Positions 1 through 8,842 of a stretch of 64,000 bases of DNA are shown here, in pieces. The stretch is from contig NZ_FMTT01000018.1 in NCBI RefSeq assembly GCF_900100345.1, forward strand, positions 37,499-101,498, given 5' to 3'. Under the pieces are notes generated by a model, which worked only from the letters and a program-made list of their open reading frames with translations, was not told the origin of the DNA and did no database searches. Each line of letters opens with the position of its first letter. Position 1 is the stretch's first letter. The translations under genes were made by a program, and so were the position numbers. This DNA is from Paenibacillus tianmuensis. Its GTDB lineage: Bacteria > Bacillota > Bacilli > Paenibacillales > NBRC-103111.

Positions 1-98
1 AAACGCACATCGCAGGATTTTGTTGTATTCTTATTATAGTCCACTCTATGGCGAAAGTAAACCTTTTCGCCGCTCTTCTTGTTGGAACCGGGGGAAAA

Positions 99-890
99 TT
101 ACGGTTTGTCCGGCTTGCGGTCCGCTTCGGCCGCCTCCGGATCATCGGCATTTTCCGTCTGCAGGCGCTGTTGTTCCGCTTCTTTCTCAGCCAACTGCTG
201 CTGCTTCTCCTGCAGCTTTCCGAAGATCAGGTTAAAGTGCCAAAACGATACGACTGCGATCAAGCTTCCCATAAAAAAAGGAATCAGGAACGTAAACACG
301 CTAAAACTGATGTACAGAACGATTCCGTTCAATACGATCATCGAAAGCGACCGCACAGGATTGCCGATCGTAATTAACATCGCATTTTTGACGATTTGCA
401 AAATTTTCATGTGCAGGTGCGAAAGGATCGAGAAGAAATGGAACAACGAAATGATCAATAGCACGGTGAGCGATAGCACCAGAAACCGCAAAATGCCAAA
501 GGCCCCCGTTTGATTTCCATAAAACTGGAAATTCGTATACAAAATAACGCCAAGGATAACATAAATCAGACCGCCAAGCAAGCTTTGGACAAAGTTATCC
601 TTGTAGCCGCGGAAAAACGTCTTGAACAGCGGCACATCCTCTTCCCCGGTCAACCACTTGCGAGTCACGCAGAACATCGCCGTCGTTGACGGAAAGAGGG
701 TGAATGGCGCGACAATGGCCATCAAAATAAGAGTTTGCAATGCTTGATCGGCCGTTTGAGACTTCAAAAAAACGAGCCCCAAGAAAAAGAAAGGAATGGC
801 ACATATGACCCACAGTACGTTGATAACCGATAGTCTCATGATCCATTCGGAAATACGGTAAAACCCACCCATGATTCCTCGAAATTCCAA
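99..890 (-). CDS. DUF624 (YesL-type) membrane protein
   Basis: A 263-residue integral membrane protein of the DUF624 family, whose founding member YesL lies in B. subtilis sugar-utilisation loci; the biochemical role is unknown. The family's N-terminal pattern 'GGFYRISEWIMRL' is present, followed by about five hydrophobic segments. Residues 222-263 form a charged Gln/Glu/Lys-rich cytoplasmic tail likely to be coiled coil. The start is the TTG at 890, because an AAGGAGGG site lies 8 bases upstream on the minus strand; the next in-frame ATG would lose the first six residues. No partner genes adjoin it, so no sugar-transport context is visible. Confidence 0.85.
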   Translation of the reverse strand: MEFRGIMGGFYRISEWIMRLSVINVLWVICAIPFFFLGLVFLKSQTADQALQTLILMAIVAPFTLFPSTTAMFCVTRKWLTGEEDVPLFKTFFRGYKDNFVQSLLGGLIYVILGVILYTNFQFYGNQTGAFGILRFLVLSLTVLLIISLFHFFSILSHLHMKILQIVKNAMLITIGNPVRSLSMIVLNGIVLYISFSVFTFLIPFFMGSLIAVVSFWHFNLIFGKLQEKQQQLAEKEAEQQRLQTENADDPEAAEADRKPDKP

Positions 891-1102
891 ATCCTATGCC
901 CTCCTTCATCTATATGCTTTATTATAGCCTATTTCAATCCATCTAGGTAGCCGTCCATACATAATGCTGCAAAGAACATATGCTAAAGTACCAACCGCAA
1001 TTAGCCCCCGGATGCCGAGGAGCTCTACTTGCACATGAGAACCGTTATTCGCCCGGATAACGCTGTTTCTGGTGGTAAAATACAGGAGGGAGGCTGGTCA
1101 AT

Positions 1103-1198
1103 ATGGGTGGTTTCGGAGGAGGATTTGGGACTTCTACTGCTGTTATTTTGGTTCTGTTTATTCTGCTGGTCATCGTTAGCCGCAGCTTATTTTTCTAA
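1103..1198 (+). CDS. YjcZ-family sporulation miniprotein
   Basis: A 31-residue protein that starts 'MGGFGGGFGT' and continues as one hydrophobic helix ending 'VIVSRSLFF'. This Gly-rich head plus short transmembrane segment is the signature of the YjcZ/tiny-TM family of sporulation-associated miniproteins in Bacillales. A strong GGAGGGAGG site ends about 9 bases before the ATG and an intrinsic terminator follows within 25 bases, so the gene forms its own small transcription unit. Function is unknown beyond association with spores in relatives. Confidence 0.8.
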   Translation: MGGFGGGFGTSTAVILVLFILLVIVSRSLFF

Positions 1199-1218
1199 TC
1201 GTGCATTAATTAGGAAAT

Positions 1219-1256
1219 GGCAGGCATGTGTGAATACGTACATGGCCTGCCTTTTT
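1219..1256 (+). terminator. Intrinsic terminator of the YjcZ gene
   Basis: GGCAGGCATGT pairs with ACATGGCCTGCC (one bulge), followed by TTTTT. It lies 20 bases after the miniprotein stop. Confidence 0.75.
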
Positions 1257-1264
1257 CATTCCAC

Positions 1265-1305
1265 AAAAAAAGAAGCAAGCCCGCCAAAGTTGGCGCGCTT
1301 GCTTC
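1265..1305 (-). terminator. Intrinsic terminator of the DEAD-box helicase gene
   Basis: GAAGCAAGC and GCTTGCTTC arms enclose an inner CCGCCAA/TTGGCG stem; read on the minus strand the hairpin is followed by seven T. It starts 8 bases beyond the helicase stop. Confidence 0.85.
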
Positions 1306-1312
1306 TTGTTTA

Positions 1313-2896
1313 TTACACGAGTGTTTCTTCGTTCGAGCGGTTGGAGGAACGGGAGTACCCTCCGCGATTGTCACGGTCCGAACGGCCGCGGCTATCGCGG
1401 TCGCGTCCGCCGTCACGGTATCCGCCGCCGCCGTCGCGACGGTTGCGGTCGCCACCACGATAGCCGCCGCGGTCGCCGCCGTAAGGACGATCGTTGCGGC
1501 GTGCGCCGCCAGCCGTGCCGTAAGAGCCCGACGGTCTGCGTCCGTTGCTGCGGATGTCCGGTCTTCTTTTCTTCGCACGGAGCGGATCTTCCGGTGTCAA
1601 CTCGATTTCGATGTCTTTCTTCTCGCCGGTAAGCAGCTTGAACGCCGCAGCTAGAAGATGCACGGAATCGTGCTGCTCCAGCAGGGAAATCGCAAGACCT
1701 TTAAATTGATTGTGGTCTTCGCTTTGCATCGCTTCCAGCACGCGCTCTGCCGTCATTTTTTGCTTCCCTTCGATGGCTTCCGCCAGGCTCGGCATCGGCT
1801 TGCGGGAAATTTTGTGACGCGTGATTTTCTCGATAAAATGCAGATGGTCGATCTCGCGCGGCGTAACGAACGTAAAGGCTGCGCCTTCCTTGCCCGCACG
1901 GCCGGTACGGCCGATCCGGTGCACGTAGCTTTCCGGGTCCTGCGGCAGGTCGAAGTTGATGACGTGCGTAACGCCCGATACGTCCAAGCCGCGTGCGGCT
2001 ACGTCGGTTGCAACGAGTACGTCGATGCTTCCGTCGCGGAACTTGCGCATTACGTTGTCACGCTGATTTTGGGACAAGTCCCCGTGCAGGCCTTCTGCAG
2101 TATAGCCGCGCTTCTGCAATGCTTCGGAGAGCTCGTCGACCCGGCGCTTCGTCCGGCCGAAGATGATCGCAAGATCCGGCGCCTCCATGTCGATCAAGCG
2201 GCAGAGCGCTTCGAATTTCTGGCGTTCGTGAAGCTCGATGTAGGATTGGTCGATCAGCGGCGCGCTGACTTGCTTCGGAATAACGGAAACATGCTCCGGG
2301 TTGGTCAAAAACTGCTGAGCCAGCTTCTGAATGTTGATCGGCATCGTCGCCGAGAACAGCATCGTTTGACGCTCATCCGGTACGAGCTTCAGGATCGATT
2401 GGATATCATCCATGAAGCCCATGTCGAGCATTTCGTCGGCCTCGTCCAAAATGACGGTTTGCACGTCGTCGAGCTTAATCGTTTTGCGGTTGATGTGATC
2501 GAGCAGACGGCCCGGTGTACCGATGATGATTTGCGGCTTTTTACGCAGCGCGCGAATTTGCTTTACGATATCTTGACCGCCGTAAATCGGCAGGGAGCGA
2601 ATGCCCTTGAAGCGTCCCAGCTTCTCGATCTCTTCCGCTACCTGGATTGCCAATTCACGTGTGGGGCACATAATCAAAGCGACGATACGCTCTTCTTTAA
2701 TGTCGATTTTGTTGATGAGCGGAATGCCGAATGCCGCGGTTTTCCCCGTTCCCGTTTGCGCTTGGCCGATAAGGTCGCGTCCCTCCATCGCTATCGGAAT
2801 GGCTTTTTCCTGGATCGGCGTCGACTCCTCGAAGCCCATTTCCGTAATTGCGCGAAGTACCTTTGGCTCTAAGCCGAATTCACTGAAAGTTTTCAA
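1313..2896 (-). CDS. cshA: DEAD-box RNA helicase, CshA type
   Basis: A 527-residue ATP-dependent RNA helicase likely to act in mRNA turnover and ribosome assembly at low temperature. Seen in order: Q motif with '[10 protein letters not shown]' (25-34), Walker A 'AQTGTGKT' (46-53), [15 protein letters not shown], '[12 protein letters not shown]', SAT, '[12 protein letters not shown]' and '[10 protein letters not shown]'. After the helicase core a basic linker leads to an Arg/Gly/Asp-rich RGG-like tail (about 440-520) typical of RNA-binding CshA proteins. The start is TTG at 2896, preceded by AAAGGAG. It stands alone with its own terminator. The assignment to CshA rather than another DEAD paralogue rests on length and tail. 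Confidence 0.92.
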   Translation of the reverse strand: MKTFSEFGLEPKVLRAITEMGFEESTPIQEKAIPIAMEGRDLIGQAQTGTGKTAAFGIPLINKIDIKEERIVALIMCPTRELAIQVAEEIEKLGRFKGIRSLPIYGGQDIVKQIRALRKKPQIIIGTPGRLLDHINRKTIKLDDVQTVILDEADEMLDMGFMDDIQSILKLVPDERQTMLFSATMPINIQKLAQQFLTNPEHVSVIPKQVSAPLIDQSYIELHERQKFEALCRLIDMEAPDLAIIFGRTKRRVDELSEALQKRGYTAEGLHGDLSQNQRDNVMRKFRDGSIDVLVATDVAARGLDVSGVTHVINFDLPQDPESYVHRIGRTGRAGKEGAAFTFVTPREIDHLHFIEKITRHKISRKPMPSLAEAIEGKQKMTAERVLEAMQSEDHNQFKGLAISLLEQHDSVHLLAAAFKLLTGEKKDIEIELTPEDPLRAKKRRPDIRSNGRRPSGSYGTAGGARRNDRPYGGDRGGYRGGDRNRRDGGGGYRDGGRDRDSRGRSDRDNRGGYSRSSNRSNEETLV

Positions 2897-3154
2897 ATGA
2901 TTTCAATCTCCTTTGTTCTAGGGTTCTTTTGTCTATACCCTTAAGTGCGCTCCTATCTTCTATTTTTAATCTCTTCATGAAACACCTTCCAAGCCGTGTC
3001 AAAATGAACAGTCAAGGCCGTACTTAAGAATATCTTTAGTAGTATAGCATACCCTGCAGCCATATTCCAGAATTGTTCAAACTTGAAACCCAAAATCGCC
3101 GAATATCGTATATAATAAATATACTCGTCGATTCTGAAAAGGAGCGAAATACCC

Positions 3155-3688
3155 ATGTCCATATGGAAAAGAGTCGGTTCAATTCTTAAAAGCAACAATC
3201 CGGAGCCGGAAGTGAAGCCATCGAACCCGCTGGAGGAAACGATGGTCGGCGATATTATTAACGTAGACCTCGAAGAATATGTCGTATCCGGCAAGGCCGT
3301 TTATTTTGACCGCGGTTTCGCGCCGCACCGCTTTGCATATTATCTGCAAAACGGCAAGCATATATCATGTTTGCTTGTGGAAAAAGGGCGCACGTACGAA
3401 TGTTTTTTATGCGAATTTGTGGAAGGCTCGCTTGACGATCCGAACGACGTGCCGTCCGTGCTCGACATCGGCGGCGAAGTCACGTACCACATGGAGCATA
3501 ACCGCACGGATACGGTGCGGGTCGAGGGCAACACCGATTTCCGCGCGGGAGACGAGGTCATGTTCTGGCGCTATTTCGGTTCGGAGAACCGTTATTTCTT
3601 CCTTCAATGGCAGGACGGGAAATATGTCGCTATGGAGGGTACCCCGACGCCGTCGGGACAAATTAAATTTATTAAGGGCTCCCGATGA
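3155..3688 (+). CDS. DUF4178 domain protein
   Basis: A 177-residue soluble protein with a conserved DUF4178 core: 'GDIINVDLEEYVVSGKA' near residue 32, then alternating beta-strand segments ending 'FFLQWQDGKYVAMEG'. Function is unknown. Known gene neighbourhoods of this family pair it with DUF4247 lipoproteins, as here, where the lipoprotein begins 61 bases downstream on the same strand; this suggests one operon acting at the cell envelope. The ATG has an AAAGGAG site 10 bases upstream. Confidence 0.8.
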   Translation: MSIWKRVGSILKSNNPEPEVKPSNPLEETMVGDIINVDLEEYVVSGKAVYFDRGFAPHRFAYYLQNGKHISCLLVEKGRTYECFLCEFVEGSLDDPNDVPSVLDIGGEVTYHMEHNRTDTVRVEGNTDFRAGDEVMFWRYFGSENRYFFLQWQDGKYVAMEGTPTPSGQIKFIKGSR

Positions 3689-3749
3689 CCGTCAGTCTTC
3701 ATTTCCATAATCGGGTTCTTAAACAGCTTGGAACGGAGGTGACCGCCGC

Positions 3750-4529
3750 ATGATCAACAAATTGTCCAAATGGATTGCCATCCTGCTGGTATTCACGTTG
3801 CTGGCCGCCTGCGGCGACGCCGGCAACTATGTTAAAGACAACTATTCGTTAATTGACGTTCAAGGGCAAGGAAAGAGCACGGCCAAAATTTATTCCGTCG
3901 CCGGAAAAAACGTGCCAACCGTCGCCAAAGAAATTGCAGACAAGGAAAAGCCGACCGAAATGAGCAAAGATTCGGAAGAACGGATGTTCCTCGTCTACGA
4001 TAATAAAATCATCAACGTACAGAAGGATACAAATACCGAAGGGAACACCTTGGTTGAGGTCGACTCCATCCAATACGCCAAAGAAAACTACAATTCCTCG
4101 TTCCTACAGGGTTATGTTGCGGCAACGCTGCTGCAATCCCTGTTCGGAGGCGGATGGTTCAACAACAGCCGCGGTTCGGACTCCGATTACAAGGGGTACA
4201 CGTCGAGCAAGCGTTATAACGATTACGGCAAGTACCAATCCACCCCTTATCCGGGGTCGACAGACTCAGCGACCAAGCCGCAGCCTTCGACGTCCGGCCG
4301 CAAGGGAAGCTTCACCACGACGCCGTCGAATCCGCAGACTACGACACCGTCAAATTCACAAACAACCACACCGTCGAATCCGCAGACCGGCACACCACCG
4401 AATAGCAAACCGACCGTAGGGGATTCGGCCAGAAAGAACGACGGCTCCAAACCGACATATAAGACGCCTTCCTCCGGTTCCTCGAAACCGGGCACCAGCT
4501 CGCGCTCCGGATCGTTCAAGCGCAAATAA
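3750..4529 (+). CDS. DUF4247 lipoprotein with Thr/Pro/Ser repeat tail
   Basis: A 259-residue lipoprotein. The N terminus has a signal peptide and lipobox 'LLAACG', so the mature protein starts at Cys20. Residues 20-125 match the DUF4247 family (YVKDNYSLIDV near the front, 'FLQGYVAATLLQSLFGGG' before the tail). From about residue 165 the sequence is low complexity, with a repeated TTPSNPQT unit, Gly/Ser stretches and a basic end. It probably sits on the outer face of the membrane with the tail in the wall. An AACGGAGGTGA site precedes the ATG. It is the second gene of the DUF4178 operon and ends at a strong terminator. Confidence 0.8.
   Translation: MINKLSKWIAILLVFTLLAACGDAGNYVKDNYSLIDVQGQGKSTAKIYSVAGKNVPTVAKEIADKEKPTEMSKDSEERMFLVYDNKIINVQKDTNTEGNTLVEVDSIQYAKENYNSSFLQGYVAATLLQSLFGGGWFNNSRGSDSDYKGYTSSKRYNDYGKYQSTPYPGSTDSATKPQPSTSGRKGSFTTTPSNPQTTTPSNSQTTTPSNPQTGTPPNSKPTVGDSARKNDGSKPTYKTPSSGSSKPGTSSRSGSFKRK
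4315..4407 (+). repeat. In-frame tandem repeats encoding TTPSNPQT
   Basis: About three imperfect 24-base units within the lipoprotein gene, each based on ACGCCGTCGAATCCGCAGACT-like sequence. Repeat-number change would keep the frame and alter the length of the wall-spanning tail. Confidence 0.6.
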
Positions 4530-4532
4530 GAC

Positions 4533-4574
4533 CGCCAAGCTTTCCCTTAGCCAAGGGAAGCTTGGCTCTTTTTC
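4533..4574 (+). terminator. Intrinsic terminator of the DUF4178/DUF4247 operon
   Basis: GCCAAGCTTTCCCTT pairs with AAGGGAAGCTTGGC around an AGCC loop and is followed by TCTTTTTC. Confidence 0.9.
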
Positions 4575-4635
4575 AGCTTTCGGGGTTCAAATCCGTAAAA
4601 ACGCTTCATACTAAAAGCATGCGGGAGGTGCATTC

Positions 4636-5490
4636 ATGTTTCAGTTTCAACGTTCCTGGATCGGTTCTTTCGTCGCCTGCATTCTCGGCTCGGCTCTGAT
4701 CGCGTCGAGCTTCAACCTGTTCTTGATTCCCCATCAATTACTCAGCGGCGGCATTTCCGGCGTATCCATGCTGGTCGGTTATTTTACGGATTGGAACATT
4801 TCGCTCTTATTTCTTATCTTTAATGCGCCGCTGCTGATTTGGGGGCTGCTGACGCTCGGGCGCAAATTCATTATTCTGAGCGTCATCTCGGTTATATTGA
4901 CCACTTGGTTCATGCAGCTGATCCCTTCGACGACCGCCAGCAAAGATTTAATTATGTCTTCCGTTGCCGGGGGCGTGCTGGTCGGGATCGGAACCGGCAT
5001 TTCGATGCGGGCGGGCGGGTCGACCGGCGGTTTTGACATTATCGGTTCCATCCTCACGCGCAAGCGGGATTTTTCGCTCGGCACGTTTCTGTTCGGTCTG
5101 AACGGCATTGTTATCGTAGCGCTCGGCTTTTTTAAAAACAATTGGGACCTGGCCTTGTACTCCATGTTGTCCATGTTCATAACAGGCAAAATCATCGATA
5201 CGATTCATATCCGGCACCTAAAAGTAACCGTCTTCATCATCACCAAGAAAAAGGATTTGCTCCTGAAGAAAATGCAGAAGCTCAAGCGCGGCGTCACGGT
5301 CATCGATACCGAAGGAGCATATACGAAGGAGTCGCAGCATATGCTGATGACGGTGACGACACGCTACGAATTGAACGAACTGCAAAGCCTGGTGCGCCAA
5401 TGGGATCCGCAGGCTTTCGTCAACATCACCGAGACCGTAGGCGTCATGGGTTTGTTCCGCCGCTCGGACCGGAGCGAACCCGGCAATTAA
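4636..5490 (+). CDS. YitT family membrane protein (YitT + DUF2179)
   Basis: A 284-residue protein with five to six hydrophobic segments in the first 190 residues, including the family's Gly-rich 'GTGISMRAGGSTGGFDI' motif. A cytoplasmic DUF2179 domain follows (about 200-278) with 'VTVFIITKK' and 'HMLMTVTTRYELNELQSLV'. The family is common in Firmicutes and its transport substrate is unknown. The ATG is preceded by GGGAGGTG at good spacing. It is a single gene just downstream of the previous operon's terminator. Confidence 0.88.
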   Translation: MFQFQRSWIGSFVACILGSALIASSFNLFLIPHQLLSGGISGVSMLVGYFTDWNISLLFLIFNAPLLIWGLLTLGRKFIILSVISVILTTWFMQLIPSTTASKDLIMSSVAGGVLVGIGTGISMRAGGSTGGFDIIGSILTRKRDFSLGTFLFGLNGIVIVALGFFKNNWDLALYSMLSMFITGKIIDTIHIRHLKVTVFIITKKKDLLLKKMQKLKRGVTVIDTEGAYTKESQHMLMTVTTRYELNELQSLVRQWDPQAFVNITETVGVMGLFRRSDRSEPGN

Positions 5491-5626
5491 GCAAAATTTC
5501 CGGTACATAGAACTTCAGAAATATGCTATACTGGAAGGGTAATTTCATACCGTTTTTCCAAGGCTTAACCTGAATTACTCGGAAGTCCTGATCTCTAAAC
5601 AACAGATGACGGGAAAGGTGATGCTT

Positions 5627-5815
5627 GTGGAAACCGTAAAATTGGCAACCATTGTCATGAGACTGACGCCGGAATTGTATCCATTCCTTAAGAAGCGCGA
5701 GCTCGAATCGGAGATCGTGCTGCGCAACGGACTGGAAGCTCTCGAAACAGGGGATGCCATGGAAATTATTCAATACAGCATTTCGGAACATCAAAAGGCC
5801 GCCTTCCTTCATTGA
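5627..5815 (+). CDS. Small conserved hypothetical protein
   Basis: A 62-residue soluble protein with helical, charged sequence ('MRLTPELYPFLKKREL' then 'GLEALETGDAMEIIQYSI'). I do not recognise the family. The GTG at 5627 is preferred because AAAGGTG lies 7 bases upstream; ATGs at 5606 and 5621 are in frame but have no spaced ribosome site. A terminator follows 29 bases after the stop, which supports a real transcription unit. Confidence 0.6.
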   Translation: METVKLATIVMRLTPELYPFLKKRELESEIVLRNGLEALETGDAMEIIQYSISEHQKAAFLH

Positions 5816-5843
5816 ATAAGTAAAGCGTCATAACAAGGTTAAG

Positions 5844-5892
5844 ACCGCTCTCCGACCGCCCGCTGCGGTGGCAGGAAGAGCGGTTTTGTTTT
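5844..5892 (+). terminator. Intrinsic terminator
   Basis: ACCGCTCT pairs with AGAGCGGT around a GC-rich internal hairpin, followed by TTTGTTTT. Confidence 0.75.
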
Positions 5893-5930
5893 ATGCCCCT
5901 ATTCGGAAGGCAGCTGCAATCCGCTAATTT

Positions 5931-5951
5931 TTTTTAGGATTGTCCTAAAAA
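5931..5951. promoter_or_regulatory. Perfect palindrome upstream of tatA
   Basis: TTTTTAGGA-TTG-TCCTAAAAA is a perfect inverted repeat with 9-base arms and a 3-base centre, about 90 bases before the tatA start. It precedes a TATAGT element near 5979 that could be the -10. The core TTAGGANNNTCCTAA resembles metalloregulator half-sites, but the identity of the binding protein is not known. Confidence 0.45.
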
Positions 5952-6038
5952 CGTTGTCTTTTTGTAACAAGAATATGTTATAGTACAATTAATTAAATGG
6001 TATGCTTAGATCATACCATTTCGGAGGTGTACTTAACT

Positions 6039-6287
6039 ATGGGAGCCTTTTCCCCTTGGCACATCATTCTGATCGCTCTCGTCGCTTTGCTTTTGTTTGG
6101 ACCGAACAAGCTTCCGGAGCTCGGACGCGGTTTCGGCAAAATGTTCCGCGAATTTAAAGATGCAACTTCAGGCAACGGCGGCCGTTCCGACGATAATCCT
6201 CCGGAACCCGAAGCGCCGAAGAAAGAATTGGCGGCTCCTGCAGCTTCGTCCGTAAGCGAACCCGTTCAGCCGACAACGAATAAATAA
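6039..6287 (+). CDS. tatA: Twin-arginine translocase subunit TatA
   Basis: An 82-residue single-span protein: N-out helix 'WHIILIALVALLLFGPNKLPEL' hinge region followed by the amphipathic helix 'GRGFGKMFREFKDAT', then a polar Pro/Glu/Ala-rich tail. The FGP hinge and 'LPELGRG' are diagnostic of TatA, which forms the pore for folded Tat substrates. Start at ATG 6039 follows TCGGAGGTG. No tatC adjoins it, so its partner must be elsewhere or outside the window. The 3' end is overlapped on the other strand by the MFS gene. Confidence 0.92.
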   Translation: MGAFSPWHIILIALVALLLFGPNKLPELGRGFGKMFREFKDATSGNGGRSDDNPPEPEAPKKELAAPAASSVSEPVQPTTNK

Positions 6288-7472
6288 TTCTATTACGATG
6301 AAACCATCCGTCCCATCAGGCCGGATGGTTTTTTTGCGGTAATACGCATGCGTGCCGAGCAGCAGCACCGCTGCGATACAAGCCATCCCCGCTCCCATGT
6401 AATACATGGTCGAACCTCCCCATTCATCCTTGATCCAGCCTCCGACCGAACCCCCGACAATGCCCGCAAGCCCCAGAAACACCATAGATAGCATCGATTG
6501 CCCCGTCGATTGCAGTTCCTGCGGCACAAGCCGGACAACGTATTGGACCGAAACGATCCAAAAGGCGGCGAACGTAATGCAGTGCGTCGCTTGTAATAAC
6601 ATCAAGACGAACGGGTCCGATACCCAGCCGTACAACAGCCAGCGAATCGTGTACAGCACCGCCACGATCCCCAGCAGCGCCAGCTCGTGAAACCGGTGCA
6701 TATAGCGGCCGAGCAGCGCGAAGGTCGGAATTTCCGCCCCTGCCGCAAGCGCCCAGGCCCATCCGGCCATCGAATCCGTGGCCCCCAAATCTTTCAAGTA
6801 CAGGACGAACAGCCCGTCGTTCATCCGGTGCGGCACCATGAGCACGAAGATCAGCAGTAGAAACCATAAGAAGCGCTTGTCTCCGAACAAGTTGCCTAGC
6901 GCCTTAAGAGAAATGCGCTCCCCGGTTCCTTTCTCGTCTTTAAGAAACACGAGCAATACGAAAGGCAGCACCCAGATGCTCCAATATACATAAGGAATGC
7001 TGTTCATTCCGCCCAAAGCGGCCAATACATAACCGGACGACAGCGCCAACAGCGTAAATCCCATCGAGCCCCACATCCGGATCGATCCATAGCTTTGCCC
7101 GGCTTGCAGCGCGGATTTAATCGACACCGTATCGAGCAGCGGCACCGACGATTGCATAAAGAAGTACAGCAGCAGCATAAAGAGCAGCGCAAGGGTGTAC
7201 CCGCTCGTCTCGAAAATGCCGATGCTCGACAATACCGTCATGACCCACAGTCCAAAGATGGTCGTCTTCAGCGTCCGGTAGCGGTCGCTCAAATAGCCCC
7301 AGATCGGCTGGGCGAAGATCGTCACAAACGGCCCGATCATCATAAGCAGTCCGATCTGCGAGGAAGAGTAGCCTTTTCCTTCGAAGTAAATGGGCAGAAA
7401 CGGCAGGAGGACGGCAGTGGTTGCATAGTATGAAAAGTTCAGACCCCGCAGCGTCCAGATTTGTTTGTTCAT
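6168..7472 (-). CDS. MFS transporter, HcaT/MFS_1-like, with antisense C-terminal extension
   Basis: A 434-residue major facilitator with 12 predicted helices. It shares its layout and motifs ('GYLSDRYR', 'RMWGSMGF', 'VPHRMNDGLFVLYL') with the second carrier at 14838-16028, so the two are paralogues of the 3-phenylpropionate-permease-like MFS group; the substrate is unknown. The membrane domain ends near residue 389 ('HAYYRKK'). The last 45 residues are Arg-rich and read through the tatA terminator and 120 bases of tatA in antisense, which looks like loss of an original stop codon. ATG at 7472 has AAAGGA 11 bases upstream. Confidence 0.85.
   Translation of the reverse strand: MNKQIWTLRGLNFSYYATTAVLLPFLPIYFEGKGYSSSQIGLLMMIGPFVTIFAQPIWGYLSDRYRTLKTTIFGLWVMTVLSSIGIFETSGYTLALLFMLLLYFFMQSSVPLLDTVSIKSALQAGQSYGSIRMWGSMGFTLLALSSGYVLAALGGMNSIPYVYWSIWVLPFVLLVFLKDEKGTGERISLKALGNLFGDKRFLWFLLLIFVLMVPHRMNDGLFVLYLKDLGATDSMAGWAWALAAGAEIPTFALLGRYMHRFHELALLGIVAVLYTIRWLLYGWVSDPFVLMLLQATHCITFAAFWIVSVQYVVRLVPQELQSTGQSMLSMVFLGLAGIVGGSVGGWIKDEWGGSTMYYMGAGMACIAAVLLLGTHAYYRKKTIRPDGTDGFIVIELFIRCRLNGFAYGRSCRSRQFFLRRFGFRRIIVGTAAVA
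6301..6335 (+). terminator. Intrinsic terminator of tatA
   Basis: AACCATCCG pairs with CGGATGGTT, followed by TTTTT. The hairpin lies inside the 3' coding part of the opposing MFS gene. Confidence 0.85.
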
Positions 7473-7585
7473 CCGGTACCGGTCCTTTTTTGATGTGTCG
7501 TTTAAAATCTATCAGAGCTCTCTATCGGATTGCCGACTCTTTTATTATAATGATAGATATCAAACTAGCAAGGAGAGACTTATCC

Positions 7586-8764
7586 ATGGAACTTTTATTG
7601 GCCGCGTTCCTCATGGCCTGGGGTGGCGTCAGCGCCGATCATCCCGATGCGACGTTCGAGCAAGTGGCCCAAGCTTCGATCAATTCCAAAACCGCCGTCG
7701 CCCAGCAGCCTTCCCCCGGCGGGAATCTGTTCGACCGGCTGACTCCGGTGGACAAGCAGGACCCGCAGAAGGATGCGCCGAAGGTCAAAGGCATTTACGT
7801 CACGGCGCACAGCGCAGGCGGCTCGCGTATGAACACGCTGCTGAAGCTGATGGACGACACCGAGTTGAATTCGATGGTCATCGACCTGAAGGACGACTGG
7901 GGGTACATAACGTACGATACTGGCAATCCCGAGCTGAATGCGATGGATACGACGCAAAAAATTATTACCGACATGCCGAAGCTGATGAGTACGCTGCAGG
8001 AGCACCAGGTATACCCGATTGCCCGCATCGTCGTCTTCAAAGACACCGTACTGGCAAAAAAACGGCCGGACCTGTCTTTTGTGAATCCGGACGGCTCCGT
8101 CTGGGGCAATGGCAAAAATCCGCCGGAAAGCTTTGTGAATCCGTACAAGAAAGAAGTATGGGACTATAATATCGCGATTGCGAAAGAAGCGGCCAAGGCA
8201 GGCTTCAAGGAAATCCAGTTCGATTACGTCCGGTTCCCGGAAGGCTTCGAGAAGCGGGCCGATACGCTGAAGTACGATAAAGACGAGCGTTCCCGTATCG
8301 AAGCCGTTGCCGAATTCGTGAAGTACGCGCGCGAGCAGCTCACCCCCTTGGGCGTTCGGGTATCGGTTGACATCTTCGGCTATGCCGCATCCGTACCGGC
8401 CGCCGAAGGCATCGGCCAAGATTTCCAGAAGATTTCCCAGAACGTCGACGTCATCTGCCCGATGATTTATCCGAGCCATTATTCTAGCGGTTGGTACGGC
8501 GCCAAGGTGCCGGATGCCGCGCCATACGTAACGATCAATGGAGCCATGAAGGATACCGCCAAGAAGCTCGAACCGCTTCAAGCCCTGAAGCCGGTCGTCC
8601 GGCCTTGGATTCAAGACTTCACCGCCACATGGGTACCCGGTCATATTCGTTATGGCAAAAAAGAGATCGAAGATCAAGTGCGTGCGCTGAAAGATAACGG
8701 CATCGAAGAGTTCCTGCTATGGAACGCCGTTAATACATACACGTCGAACGTCGATTACAAATAA
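7586..8764 (+). CDS. Putative glycoside hydrolase, DUF4015 family
   Basis: A 392-residue, probably exported protein. A short hydrophobic N terminus (MELLLAAFLMAWGG) may act as a signal or anchor. The rest matches the GH-like DUF4015 TIM barrel: 'KGIYVTAHSAGG' (about 70), 'MVIDLKDDWG', 'YPIARIVVFKD', 'EIQFDYVRFPEG' (about 210), 'SVDIFGYAAS' and 'VICPMIYPSHY'. Conserved Asp and Glu at strand ends are present but the substrate of the family is not established. The ATG at 7586 is chosen because AAGGAGAGA precedes it; in-frame starts further up have no ribosome site. It is a single gene with its own terminator. Confidence 0.85.
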   Translation: MELLLAAFLMAWGGVSADHPDATFEQVAQASINSKTAVAQQPSPGGNLFDRLTPVDKQDPQKDAPKVKGIYVTAHSAGGSRMNTLLKLMDDTELNSMVIDLKDDWGYITYDTGNPELNAMDTTQKIITDMPKLMSTLQEHQVYPIARIVVFKDTVLAKKRPDLSFVNPDGSVWGNGKNPPESFVNPYKKEVWDYNIAIAKEAAKAGFKEIQFDYVRFPEGFEKRADTLKYDKDERSRIEAVAEFVKYAREQLTPLGVRVSVDIFGYAASVPAAEGIGQDFQKISQNVDVICPMIYPSHYSSGWYGAKVPDAAPYVTINGAMKDTAKKLEPLQALKPVVRPWIQDFTATWVPGHIRYGKKEIEDQVRALKDNGIEEFLLWNAVNTYTSNVDYK

Positions 8765-8789
8765 AAAACCTTACCTGCGAGATAAGTGG

Positions 8790-8827
8790 AAAGCCCGCTT
8801 CCTTTCATCGAAAGGAGCGGGCTTTTA
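8790..8827. terminator. Shared intrinsic terminator between two convergent genes
   Basis: AAAGCCCGCTTCCTTTC pairs with GAAAGGAGCGGGCTTT. T/A runs on both sides let it serve the DUF4015 gene and the opposing ung gene. Confidence 0.85.
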
Positions 8828-8842
8828 CATTTGAAAAAAAAG

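Noticed and set aside
7595..8677. 360-codon minus-strand frame opposite the DUF4015 gene
   Set aside because: No conserved domain, and the plus-strand gene has a ribosome site and family motifs.
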